From positions 1-59,769 of the forward strand of contig JACKAZ010000014.1 in NCBI GenBank assembly GCA_020634795.1: a stretch of 59,769 nt of DNA. The letters run 5' to 3'. Shown piece after piece: positions 32,576 through 40,445 of this stretch; positions within the stretch are counted from its first letter, which is position 1; every line of letters begins with the position of its first letter. The translations under genes were made by a program, and so were the position numbers. The notes below the pieces were generated by a model. The model was not told the DNA's origin, made no database searches, and saw only the letters and a program-made list of their open reading frames with translations. The DNA is from Ardenticatenales bacterium (GTDB lineage Bacteria; Chloroflexota; Anaerolineae; Ardenticatenales; Ardenticatenaceae).

Positions 32576-32654
32576 ATAAGCATCAACGGGCTGGAATGCG
32601 AGACGGCCCCGTCGTCGGGGTGACGCGGGGCCGTCGCACGAGCCGTCGGTGACC

Positions 32655-34358
32655 TTATTCTTCGAGGAGTAGGTAGGCGCGGCCCCGCACGAGACCGTTG
32701 TCCATACGCGCGCTGTTGGTGGCACCGAAGGCGACCAGCGGGCCGATGACGGCGCGAAACTCGGCCAGCTCTGAGGCATTGAGCCCCATCTCCGGCGCCA
32801 TCACCCTTTCGATTTCGTCGAAACTGAGGTAGAAGAGCGAGTTGTAGCCGCTGTCCAGATGGCCCATCAGCCGCTGATAGCCTGCGTTGTCTTTGATCGT
32901 GCTGCCGAGCGGCTGCGCGAACTGTGTGGCGGCCTCGCCCGGCATCGTCACCACGAGCCGATCATCGACATGACCAAAGGCGAGCATGGCCTCTTCACTC
33001 CAGCTATCCTGCGCCAACTGGAAGCTGTGCGGCCCAACCGCCTGCGGACTGAGTTCCATCGACATCTGTTCGCTCATGCGCTCGATGAAGCCTTGGCTGG
33101 CGGCAAGATCACGGCTGTCCATCATCATCCACCCTGAAACGGGCAGCTCCGCCCCACCGCTGGGGTTGATCGTGATCAACAGATCCTCGCCCACCCACGC
33201 GGCCAGGTCGCCCTCCATGTCGAAGCCCGGGCCGAAGATCGACTCCATCATCATGTCGACCGTGTCCACCCCCTCTTCGTCGTTGGGCATCAGTTCGAGC
33301 TGTGCTTGGTACTGCGCCACCATGCTGTCTACGTTGGTCATGGTGGTGAAAAGCAGCGCATCGCTCGGCACATAGGGCAGCAGCGCATCACTGTGGCTCT
33401 CGTCGTAGAGCGACCTCATCTCGTCGGTCAACTTGCTTTCATCGTAAAGCTGGGCCATGTCGAAGCGCAGTCCTTCTCGTTCCAAGACCAACGATACGCC
33501 CGTCATCAGCAGCATCTCGCTCTGCGCCTGCATCGTATCGAACTGATCGTTCCCCATCGGGAACATCGACAGGCCCCCCACCATGTTAGAGAGCATATCC
33601 ATATAGGAGCTTTGGTTCATCGTTATCAGCGCCAGCGCCTCGCTCGGCAACGCATTGCGCAGTCGCTGGAAGGCATCGCTCTGTGCCAATGCCCCTTCGC
33701 TGGCCTGCCCTTGGTCGATCACGGCTTGCAGCGTGGCCTCGTCCGTCGCGTGGAGCACCATGCCCTCGTACAGCGTGACGGCGCGGGGCGTTTGCCAGTC
33801 GTAGCCGGTCTTTTCCTCGACCCAATAGCTCACCCCGTTGTGCGATCGTTCGACCACCACCGCCCCCTCTTCGCTCTCAACCCGTTCGATTTGGGCAAGG
33901 ATGAAGTCGCGGGCCTTGGCGTCATCCTTGCTGGCAAGGCCCACGACAAAAGCGGGCGGGGTAAATCCAAAGAGATCGTCGACCTCCTCAGTCGGTTCGG
34001 GAACGATCACTGCCATCCCGACTTCGGTGCCGAGCCACGGCTGAATCTCCGTTTCGAAATCCATCCCGTTCGACGTTTCCATCCCCGCTTTCGCCTCGTC
34101 AAAAAGGCTCTGGAAATCGGGGTTATCGAGGTAGAGCCGTTGGATCGTCTGGAAGCCCTGCTGGTTGCGGATGTTGAGCGCCATGCCCGCGTAGACTAGG
34201 GTTCGTTCGGCGGGAAGCAGCTCCGCCATCTTATTTTGGCTGCGCAGCCCCAACAGCCCCATCAGGCTGTCGCCCTTCCACAGCAGCAGGCCGCCCGCCA
34301 AGCCCGCCATCAATATGACCGCTAAGCCCAAGCCAAACGCGGTTCGTCGTCCAATCAT
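32655..34358 (-). CDS. DUF3352-type membrane-anchored protein
   Basis: About 567 residues from the ATG at 34358, which has AAGGAGG at ideal spacing; a longer in-frame start upstream lacks this. Residues 6-28 (TAFGLGLAVILMAGLAGGLLLW) form a signal anchor. The rest has the DUF3352 repeats: LLPAERTLVYAGMALNIRN, ALPSEALALITMNQSSYMDML, YVPSDALLFTTMTNVDSMV and a C-terminal LFYLSFDEIERVM. Family members are extracytoplasmic proteins of unknown function, common in Chloroflexota and Cyanobacteria. Strongly acidic. Nothing in the neighbourhood explains its role; it lies between the ParB-like gene and proS, separated by repeat DNA. Confidence 0.85.
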   Translation of the reverse strand: MIGRRTAFGLGLAVILMAGLAGGLLLWKGDSLMGLLGLRSQNKMAELLPAERTLVYAGMALNIRNQQGFQTIQRLYLDNPDFQSLFDEAKAGMETSNGMDFETEIQPWLGTEVGMAVIVPEPTEEVDDLFGFTPPAFVVGLASKDDAKARDFILAQIERVESEEGAVVVERSHNGVSYWVEEKTGYDWQTPRAVTLYEGMVLHATDEATLQAVIDQGQASEGALAQSDAFQRLRNALPSEALALITMNQSSYMDMLSNMVGGLSMFPMGNDQFDTMQAQSEMLLMTGVSLVLEREGLRFDMAQLYDESKLTDEMRSLYDESHSDALLPYVPSDALLFTTMTNVDSMVAQYQAQLELMPNDEEGVDTVDMMMESIFGPGFDMEGDLAAWVGEDLLITINPSGGAELPVSGWMMMDSRDLAASQGFIERMSEQMSMELSPQAVGPHSFQLAQDSWSEEAMLAFGHVDDRLVVTMPGEAATQFAQPLGSTIKDNAGYQRLMGHLDSGYNSLFYLSFDEIERVMAPEMGLNASELAEFRAVIGPLVAFGATNSARMDNGLVRGRAYLLLEE

Positions 34359-34642
34359 GAGGATCCTCCTTGAAGTGGTTCGTCTAACATAGGTCTTACT
34401 TGAGATCGCGCGCTCCGTGGTGCTTGTTGTGGCGGGTTGAAGCCGTAACTCGTCTTGAGCAACCGTACGTTCGCTGCGCAATCCGATTCACGATACCCGA
34501 GCCGTCGCCCTATGGGTCGCTCCGCATCTTGCTTTGACGCGCAGCGGACGGCCCGTGTTCAGCCGCGTCTTAGGGTGATACGTCTGAATCAGCAAAAAGG
34601 TTCGCTCTCGCCCCTGCAACGCTCCAACCGCGCTTGGCCGCG

Positions 34643-35590
34643 CTAGGAATCGTCGTCTTTCTCCTCTGTCGTTTCGTCGTCCTCATCGCGGTCGGACGCG
34701 GCAGGCTCCACGCTGATCGCTTGGCGAACGCTGCGGAGGGCCTTGCGCAGGGGGCGCTCACTCTTGGTCGCCACGATATCCGCGGTCGCCTCTTCGTTAC
34801 TCGTGTTGTCGGGGTCGCCGCGCAGCGTGGTGCGATGTTCAATGATCCAGAGGTAGAGGTCGGTCGCGGTGCGGCGCGGGAAATCGGCCAAGACGTGCTC
34901 TTCCATGATGTAGCCGACCAGCGGACGATAGACGCGGTCGTACCAACTCTGTACCGCCTCCTCCCAGGTGATCTCCCGCTCGTTTTCAATCCCCAGATAC
35001 CAGCGATGGACGTTGATATGCTCGATCAACTTGTCGTATCGACCGGGGGGCGTCAGGCGGATCTCGTTGTCGGGTCGCAGCTCGTGGAGCTTCGTCTTCA
35101 GGAAGAAGTCGGCGCGGTCGGCCTCGCGGATCACATCTTCGATCTCGCTCTCGGCGCTGATCTCGAACGGGACCGTGATTTCGGTCACGATCGCGTCGAT
35201 GAAGACTTGGTTCCGTTCGCGCGCGACCGAAACGCGGTGATTGCCATCCTTCACAAAATAGCTGTTGCCGATCTTGTACAGCTCGACGGGGGGCAGGTAG
35301 ACATCCTCGTAATGGGCGCGACCGATGCTCATCCAACGATCTTTGGTGGTGCGCTGGAGCGGCAAAAAGGCGCGATCGAAATCGCGATAGCGCCCCTCGC
35401 TGCCCACGATCTGATCGATCCGTACTTCCTGCGCGCCGCGATATTGCTGCGCGGCGGTCGGCAGGTGGCGGCGTACCACGTCAAAGGGGAGCAGCTCGTT
35501 ACTGCGGCGCGTCACCCAACTCTTGATCTGGTTCCAGAAGGCTTTGCGGCTGGCTCGTTCGTAATCCCGCTCCACTTGCTGTTTTAACAT
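34643..35590 (-). CDS. ParB-like (DUF4032-type) domain protein
   Basis: A 315-residue protein. FVKDGNHRVSVARERNQVFIDAIVTEI, around residue 115, is the ParB/sulfiredoxin-type core motif (GNHRV). The N-terminal helices (YERASRKAFWNQIKSWVTRR, then LLPFDVVRRHL) and the middle segment with YDKLIEHINVHRWYLG and WEEAVQSWYDRVYRPLV match DUF4032-like proteins, whose function is unknown. The C-terminus is highly acidic (DRDEDDETTEEKDDDS). It lacks a HTH and is not a chromosome-partitioning ParB. Its first 92 bp overlap the metallophosphoesterase gene in another frame on the same strand, so the two are coupled. Confidence 0.8.
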   Translation of the reverse strand: MLKQQVERDYERASRKAFWNQIKSWVTRRSNELLPFDVVRRHLPTAAQQYRGAQEVRIDQIVGSEGRYRDFDRAFLPLQRTTKDRWMSIGRAHYEDVYLPPVELYKIGNSYFVKDGNHRVSVARERNQVFIDAIVTEITVPFEISAESEIEDVIREADRADFFLKTKLHELRPDNEIRLTPPGRYDKLIEHINVHRWYLGIENEREITWEEAVQSWYDRVYRPLVGYIMEEHVLADFPRRTATDLYLWIIEHRTTLRGDPDNTSNEEATADIVATKSERPLRKALRSVRQAISVEPAASDRDEDDETTEEKDDDS

Positions 35591-36254
35591 CGGCTTTGTC
35601 CTTCATACGAATCCGTTCAAGCAGGCCGTAATCAGCCAGATTCACGACTTGATAGCCGTAGCAGTTGATCAGATCCGTCTGCGCATAGCGGCGTTGCCAC
35701 GGCGTTTTGGGGTGGTAGATGTGGATGTGGCCGTGAATCATCAGCCGTGGTCGGAACCGCTCCAAGAACCAGCGATAGGAACGAAAGCCGATGTGGGCCG
35801 GGTCGTCTGCATCCCCCACCTGATAGGGGGGGGAATGGGTGATCAGGAGATCCAAATAACGTCCATGGATCAACTTGTTCCACAACAGATGGGGGACCAT
35901 GTGCATGACATGGCTCCACATCTCACGGTCTGTATATTGAAAATGGCCTTGGTTGTAGCGGCGCGATCCCTCGAAGCCAGCGATCAGCAGCCCGTTCCAC
36001 TGCATCACGTGGCGATGCAGATCCACGGCGCCCCACGGGCCGCGTCGTTCGCCCAACGGCCCATATTCGACGAGATTGGCGTGGTTGCCCCGAACAAAAA
36101 AGAGCGGCTTGTCAAGCACCGTCAAGATGTATTCAAGGTAGTAATAAGGTAGATCGCCGCACCCAATCACCAACGAGACATCCGCAAATTGCTCGCGCAC
36201 CGCTGCGCTGTAGATCGTCGGTATGATCTTGTCACTCACCGCTAGAATTTTCAC
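35499..36254 (-). CDS. calcineurin-like metallophosphoesterase
   Basis: About 251 residues from a GTG at 36254. The metallophosphoesterase blocks are ILAVSDKII, IGCGDLPYYY, FFVRGNHANLV, LLITHSPPYQ and MIHGHIHIYHP. In the first block the usual Asp-x-His reads SDKI, so one metal-binding His is missing or replaced, as in some divergent members; the GD, GNH, H and GHxH ligands remain. It may hydrolyse a phosphomonoester or phosphodiester. The C-terminal tail (KTASGAGLRTSQPQSLLEPD) runs 92 bp into the following ParB-like gene. An upstream start at 36308 exists, but homology begins at VKILAVSD. Confidence 0.85.
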   Translation of the reverse strand: MKILAVSDKIIPTIYSAAVREQFADVSLVIGCGDLPYYYLEYILTVLDKPLFFVRGNHANLVEYGPLGERRGPWGAVDLHRHVMQWNGLLIAGFEGSRRYNQGHFQYTDREMWSHVMHMVPHLLWNKLIHGRYLDLLITHSPPYQVGDADDPAHIGFRSYRWFLERFRPRLMIHGHIHIYHPKTPWQRRYAQTDLINCYGYQVVNLADYGLLERIRMKDKADVKTASGAGLRTSQPQSLLEPDQELGDAPQ

Positions 36255-36420
36255 GGCGCTTGTGTATCCTTGCCTCCGGCACTCCGCGCGACCTTTTGCT
36301 TCGACCATCCGAGGCGTAAGGGTATCAGCCCTAATGCGGTTTGCAAAGTCTTTGACAAACCGTTCCCCCGTTCAAGTAATACCCATTCTCATAGACAATT
36401 GTGGATGTGGAATGGACGGT

Positions 36421-36507
36421 GTAACCGTGGGGCGGGGGATTAAAATCCCCGCTGGAGGGCCTGTCGGCCCATGGGCCTGCCTGCGCAGGCCCCTGCTTTG
36501 CGGTTAC
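36421..36507. ncRNA. cloverleaf-like hairpin cluster, possible structured RNA
   Basis: An outer 7-bp stem GTAACCG/CGGTTAC (36421-36427 with 36501-36507) encloses three hairpins: GCGGGG..AT/ATCCCCGC (36432-36452), GGGCC/GGCCC with loop TGTC (36457-36470) and GGGCCTGC/GCAGGCCC with loop CTGC (36473-36492). The 87-nt fold is tRNA-sized but lacks T-loop and anticodon features. It lies about 400 bp before ffh. Individual hairpins resemble the palindromes at 20195 and 23468, so an assembled REP cluster is an alternative. Confidence 0.5.
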
Positions 36508-36639
36508 CATTGATCTTCGTGGCACAATCAACCCTCCGATTTGGTATAAGGAAAACCGACGATAGCACCAGATTCTTACCGCACGAAAAAAAAGCAAAGA
36601 GAGTACCAACGGCTGGATCAACTGCGGTTGGTGTCCCAA

Positions 36640-36770
36640 CGTGGCGCATGGCGAATGGGGAGTCGGCGATCTTGTCTCATCGCTCTACCGATCTGATCGG
36701 GTAGGTTGATACCCCTCATGTCGAAAATCGGGAAACAAGGCTTCACCTAGTTGGCAACAGCCGTTCCCCC
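36640..36770 (+). repeat. dispersed leader repeat, ffh copy
   Basis: GCGCATGGCGAATGGGGAGT, then CTCATCGCTCTACC, GATCGGGT and ATGTCGAAAATC. The block at 49368-49480 before dnaA has the corresponding GAGAATGGAGAGTC, TTTCACCGCTCCACC, GATGGGGT and CTGTCGAAAATC in the same order, over about 110 bp. Confidence 0.7.
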
Positions 36771-36833
36771 AGCTCCCCTAGCTCCCCCAACTCCCCCAGC
36801 TCCCCTAGCTCCCCCAGCTCCCCCAGCTCCCCC
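36771..36833 (+). repeat. 9-bp AGCTCCCCY array upstream of ffh
   Basis: Seven units in register; one reads AACTCCCCC, which links this family to the AACTC arrays of the composite leaders. The array ends 24 bp before a candidate -10 box TATGCT (36857-36862), and the C-rich strand is the ffh sense strand. Confidence 0.9.
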
Positions 36834-36900
36834 CCTCTACCTGAATCGCCCCCCTCTATGCTACACTACCGCAACAATTCAACGTGCCTGAAGGTAAACC

Positions 36901-38313
36901 ATGTTCGACGATTTAACCGATAAGTTACAAGAGACCTTCCAGCGGCTGGGGCAGAAAGGCCGACTGACCGAAGAAGATGTCGACATCGCGATGCGCGACG
37001 TCAAGCTGGCGCTGCTCGAGGCCGATGTCAACTTCAAGGTCGTGCGCCAGTTCGTGAAGGATGTCAAAGCCAAGGCCATCGGCCAGCAGATCACCAAAAC
37101 GCTGAAGCCAGCCGAAATGGTTGTCAAGATCGTGAACGAGCAGTTGATCGAGCTGCTGGGCGAGCCGGGGCGGCTCAACCTCTCCTCACCGCCCACGATC
37201 ATCATGTTGGTGGGGCTGCAAGGCTCCGGCAAGACGACCACTGCGGGCAAGCTGGCGAACTGGCTGCGCAACAACCACAAAGGGTCGCGCCCCATGATGG
37301 TGGCCGCAGACACCTACCGCCCTGCCGCTGTCCGCCAGCTTGAAGTGTTGGGGGAGCAGTTGCAACTGCCCGTCCACAGCGAGGGCATCGAGCCGCCACC
37401 GCCCGAAATCGCACAGCGCGGTGTCGAAAAGGCGCGGGCCAACCGCCACAACGTCATCATCGTCGACACGGCGGGCCGACTGAACATCGACGAACAGATG
37501 ATGCAGGAGTTGGAAGAGGTCAAGGCCCGCATCCAACCCGACGAGATTCTTTTCGTGGCCGACGCCATGACGGGGCAGGTCGCGGTCGAAGTGGCGCAAG
37601 ACTTCAACGCGCGGGTGGGGCTGACCGGCGTCATCTTCACGAAGGTGGATGGGGATGCGCGTGGCGGGGCGGCCCTCTCGATCCGTGAAGTGACCGGTGT
37701 GCCAATCAAGTTCCTCGGTGTCGGTGAAAAGCTGGACGCGATTGAAATTTTCCACCCCGACCGCTTAGCGGGCCGCATCCTCGGCATGGGCGACATCCTA
37801 ACACTGATCGAGAAGGCGGAAGCGGCCATCGACCAAGATGAAGCGGAGGCGCTGGGGGCGCGTCTGGAAAAAGGGGAGTTCGACTTCGAGGATTTCCTGC
37901 GCGCCAGCCACCAGATGAAGCGGCTGGGGCCGATCAGCAAGCTGATGGGCATGATGCCCGGCATGGGCGATTTGATGCGCCAGCTCGAACCGGGGCAGAT
38001 GGAAACGCAGATGAAGATCACCGAGGCGATCGTCAGCTCGATGACCCGCAAGGAGCGTCGGAATCCGAAGCTGCTCAACGGCAGCCGCAAGAAGCGGATC
38101 GCAGCGGGGTCGGGCCGCACGGTACAGGAGGTCAATCAGCTCGTGCAGAACTTCCGCGAGATGCAGAAGATGATCAAGCAGATGCCAGCCTTCCTGCAGG
38201 AGGGGATGATGGGCGGCGGCGGTGGGCGGGGCGGTCGGCGCGGTCGGCGGGGGCGACGGGGCCGAGGCGACGCGCCCGAACTGCCCTTCGACATCTCGCA
38301 GTTCGGACGGTAA
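36901..38313 (+). CDS. ffh: signal recognition particle protein
   Basis: A 470-residue SRP54 homologue with N, G and M domains. The GTPase P-loop GLQGSGKT is at 105-112, followed by DTYRPAAVRQLE, VDTAGRL and the TKVDGDARGG specificity motif. The M domain is methionine-rich (LMGMMPGMGDLMRQ) with the RNA-binding segment SRKKRIAAGSGRTVQEVN. The C-terminus has a Gly/Arg tail (GGGGRGGRRGRRGRRGRGD), longer than usual. It binds signal sequences and 4.5S RNA for membrane targeting. GAAGG precedes the ATG at good spacing. A strong terminator shared with the convergent DUF427 gene follows. Confidence 0.98.
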   Translation: MFDDLTDKLQETFQRLGQKGRLTEEDVDIAMRDVKLALLEADVNFKVVRQFVKDVKAKAIGQQITKTLKPAEMVVKIVNEQLIELLGEPGRLNLSSPPTIIMLVGLQGSGKTTTAGKLANWLRNNHKGSRPMMVAADTYRPAAVRQLEVLGEQLQLPVHSEGIEPPPPEIAQRGVEKARANRHNVIIVDTAGRLNIDEQMMQELEEVKARIQPDEILFVADAMTGQVAVEVAQDFNARVGLTGVIFTKVDGDARGGAALSIREVTGVPIKFLGVGEKLDAIEIFHPDRLAGRILGMGDILTLIEKAEAAIDQDEAEALGARLEKGEFDFEDFLRASHQMKRLGPISKLMGMMPGMGDLMRQLEPGQMETQMKITEAIVSSMTRKERRNPKLLNGSRKKRIAAGSGRTVQEVNQLVQNFREMQKMIKQMPAFLQEGMMGGGGGRGGRRGRRGRRGRGDAPELPFDISQFGR

Positions 38314-38328
38314 CCCCTCTCGAATACC

Positions 38329-38362
38329 CAAAAGGCCCAGCGCACTGGCTGGGCCTTTTGGT
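38329..38362. terminator. bidirectional terminator between ffh and the DUF427 gene
   Basis: CAAAAGGCCCAGC pairs perfectly with GCTGGGCCTTTTG (38329-38341 with 38348-38360; loop GCACTG), giving a T run on both strands between convergent genes. Confidence 0.92.
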
Positions 38363-38373
38363 TCGTTACGCGC

Positions 38374-38655
38374 TCACTCGCCGACCTTCACCCCACGCCA
38401 AAAGGCCACGTAGCCCGCAATCTGACTCGCCGCCGTTTTTGGATCGGGATAGTACCACGCGGCATCCTTGTTCCGTTTGCCGTCGACCACCACATCGTAA
38501 TAGCTGGCCGTGCCCTTCCATGAACAGACGGTGTGGGTCGTGCTCGGCTCGAAATAGCGTTGATCGATGCTGTCGGGCGGGAAATAGTGGTTTCCCTCCA
38601 CCACGATGGTCTGATCCGATTCCGCCACTGTTGCGTTGTTCCACGACGCTTTCAT
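38374..38655 (-). CDS. DUF427 protein
   Basis: A 93-residue protein from the ATG at 38655, which has AAGGAGA 7 nt upstream; longer in-frame starts lack a site. WNNATVAESDQTIVVEGNHYFP, then STTHTVCSWKGTASYYDVVVDGK and AAWYYPDPKTAASQIAGYVAFWRGV make a complete DUF427 domain with its conserved C-x-W-K-G-x-A-x-Y core. The family is widespread and small; its biochemical activity is not established. Stand-alone gene, convergent with ffh and sharing its terminator. A hydrophobic strand pattern and absence of a signal peptide indicate a cytosolic protein. Confidence 0.93.
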   Translation of the reverse strand: MKASWNNATVAESDQTIVVEGNHYFPPDSIDQRYFEPSTTHTVCSWKGTASYYDVVVDGKRNKDAAWYYPDPKTAASQIAGYVAFWRGVKVGE

Positions 38656-38890
38656 TTCAGTTCTCCTTATCATGTCGATGGGGCGTAGAATCATAGCCGA
38701 TGTGAAGCAGCGACTCTTGTTAGAGATCGTCGACGCAACGGCCAATCACCTTATCAGAAAGAGACCCGTTACGCGCGATGAATGCCCCACCCCTTTCCTG
38801 CGCGATTGAATGGGAGGCAGCGCTCTTTGTTTCCTCTGACGAGCGCCAACGCCAAGCGGCCCGCGATTCGAAGTTGAACGTTCGAGCTGT

Positions 38891-39601
38891 CTAGCTCGAA
38901 TCAGCGCGAGATCGATGGCGGCCCCCCACCAGCGTCACCCACAACGCCCCCAACGCCGCCACGACAAAGCCCGCCACCGTGGCCCACAACCCTGCCCCGA
39001 CCTGTGCGCCCCCGCCGTACAAGCTTTGCAAGGTCGGCCACGTCATCCACATTGCCCAGCTAGGTAGGGCAGCGGCCAGCAGCGCCAACAGCGCGGACAA
39101 CGCGGCCCGCCAGCGCTCGGCCAGCCGTTGCCAGAGCGGCACTGCCACAAGCGCCGCCACCCCCACGAGGCTGCCATAGAGCTGAGCGCTGAACTGCCGC
39201 GCCATGTCGGCGTTGGCAAATCGCGGCGGAAACCAGGAAGCCACCGCGGGCAAGAGCTGGCTGTCGAAGGCCGGGAGGATGACGACCGCCAAAAAGAGAA
39301 TGATCGGCGCAAAGATCCAGCGCCACCGGCTCCGCTCCCCCGCGATCCACAAGGTAAGCAGCAGGGCGGCCAGCAAGGGCGGCAGAAAGAAGCACAACCG
39401 CTCCCATTCGAGCAAGCCCGCCCGCCAAGCGGCGGTAAACTTCCAGAAATCGCCCAGATCGAGGCCGAGCAGCACAAGTGCCGCCGCCCCTTTCTGATCG
39501 ACCACCCACGGCAGCCACCAACCAATCGCCCCCAGCAGCGTGCCAACCAGCCACAGCCCGCGGGCCACCGGCGGCACGGCTACCGACGGTGGCTTTGCCA
39601 C
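38891..39601 (-). CDS. integral membrane protein, unknown function
   Basis: A 236-residue protein with about six membrane segments (GLWLVGTLLGAIGWWLPWVV, LLAALLLTLWIAG, WIFAPIILFLAVVILP, LVGVAALVAVPLW, ALLALLAAALPSWAMW, LWATVAGFVVAALGALWVTLV). No transporter or enzyme motif is visible. Its start overlaps the 3' end of the thioesterase gene by 22 bp in another frame, so it is the second gene of a two-gene unit. Composition is typical of neighbouring genes. I do not recognise a family. Confidence 0.78.
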   Translation of the reverse strand: MAKPPSVAVPPVARGLWLVGTLLGAIGWWLPWVVDQKGAAALVLLGLDLGDFWKFTAAWRAGLLEWERLCFFLPPLLAALLLTLWIAGERSRWRWIFAPIILFLAVVILPAFDSQLLPAVASWFPPRFANADMARQFSAQLYGSLVGVAALVAVPLWQRLAERWRAALSALLALLAAALPSWAMWMTWPTLQSLYGGGAQVGAGLWATVAGFVVAALGALWVTLVGGRHRSRADSS

Positions 39602-40098
39602 GATTCTTGTGCCTGCGTTCGCTTCTCCAACCGAATCTCGCGCCGTTCTTCGGCCTCCTGCCAGCGCCGCCGCTGGGCCTCGTTTTCCAGTTCCAGCCCG
39701 GGCACGGGGGACGGCCTGCCCCGCTCGTCGAGCGCCACGTACACGAAGTAGGCGCTGTTGGTGTGGATGCCCTCCCCCGTGATGGGGTTGGACGCCTCGA
39801 CCCGCACCCCGACCTCAATCGAGGTGTTGCCCACCCAGTTGACCCGCGCCTTGAGCTGCAGCAGATAGCCGACACGAACCGGCTCCAAAAAGGTCATCGA
39901 GTCGATTCGCACCGTCACCACCAGCTTGCCCGCGTGACGCATCGCCGCCAGCGCGCCCGCCTCGTCGGCCAACCGCATGATGACCCCACCATGCACATTG
40001 CCCATCGCGTTCGCATCGTTCGGCCCCATCAGCAGCGCCAACTCAATTTCGGAATCGCTGGGCCGCCTGTTCGCCTGTTGTTCCGACTGCTCATTCAT
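39580..40098 (-). CDS. acyl-CoA thioesterase, hot-dog fold
   Basis: A 172-residue YciA/BFIT-type acyl-CoA hydrolase. LLMGPNDANAMGNVHGGVIMRLADEAGALAAMRHAG contains the substrate-loop NxMGNVHGG and the catalytic Asp in DEAG. Conserved strands VVTVRIDSMTFLEPVRVGYLL and VEASNPITGEGIHTNSAYFVYVALDE follow. The C-terminal 40 residues are charged and helical (AQRRRWQEAEERREIRLEKR), as in this family. It hydrolyses acyl-CoA to free acid and CoA. Its leader is one of the composite repeat leaders, with AACTC arrays reaching to about 20 bp before the ATG and no Shine-Dalgarno. Confidence 0.92.
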   Translation of the reverse strand: MNEQSEQQANRRPSDSEIELALLMGPNDANAMGNVHGGVIMRLADEAGALAAMRHAGKLVVTVRIDSMTFLEPVRVGYLLQLKARVNWVGNTSIEVGVRVEASNPITGEGIHTNSAYFVYVALDERGRPSPVPGLELENEAQRRRWQEAEERREIRLEKRTQAQESWQSHRR

Positions 40099-40445
40099 CG
40101 GTCGTGTCTCTTGTGCTGAGTGTTGGAGTGTTGGAGTGTTGGAGTGCTGGAGTTTGATGAGTTTTGTGAGTTTTGTGAGTTTTGTGAGTTCGGTTTGGAT
40201 GGGTGGTTTTGGGCATGGGGCATGGATTTGCAGCCTTCACAACGGCAAAGCGGTGAAACACAAGCCGACAACTCCCCATGCACCATTCACCACCTGCTCT
40301 GCGTTACCTGCTCTGCGTTACCTGCTCTGCGTTGCCGTTTTGCGTTTTGCGTTATCCGTTATCCGTTGCCGTTTTGCGTTGCCGTTTTGCGTTTTGCGTT
40401 ATCCGTTATCCGTTGCCGTTTTGCGTTGCCGTTTTGCGTTGAAGA
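40099..40445 (-). repeat. composite modular leader of the thioesterase gene
   Basis: On the sense strand: AACGCAAAACGGCAACG/AACGGATAACGG words (40320-40440), CAGAGCAGGTAACG 14-mers (about 40288-40320), GGTGAATGGTGCATGG, CCATGCCCCATGCCC (about 40200-40225), then five 9-bp ACTCACAAA-type and four 8-bp ACTCCAAC units (40118-40193) before the ATG. The distal part also encodes the last residues of the upstream hydrolase gene. Confidence 0.85.

Noticed and set aside
34643..35590. A second chromosome-partitioning ParB
   Set aside because: It has only the GNHRV core, no parS-binding HTH and no ParA partner, and the true parAB is at 6.5-8.2 kb.
36421..36507. tRNA gene
   Set aside because: Size and fold are suggestive, but there is no T-loop GTTCRA, no anticodon-loop pattern and no CCA-ready acceptor; arms are much too GC-rich and short-looped.
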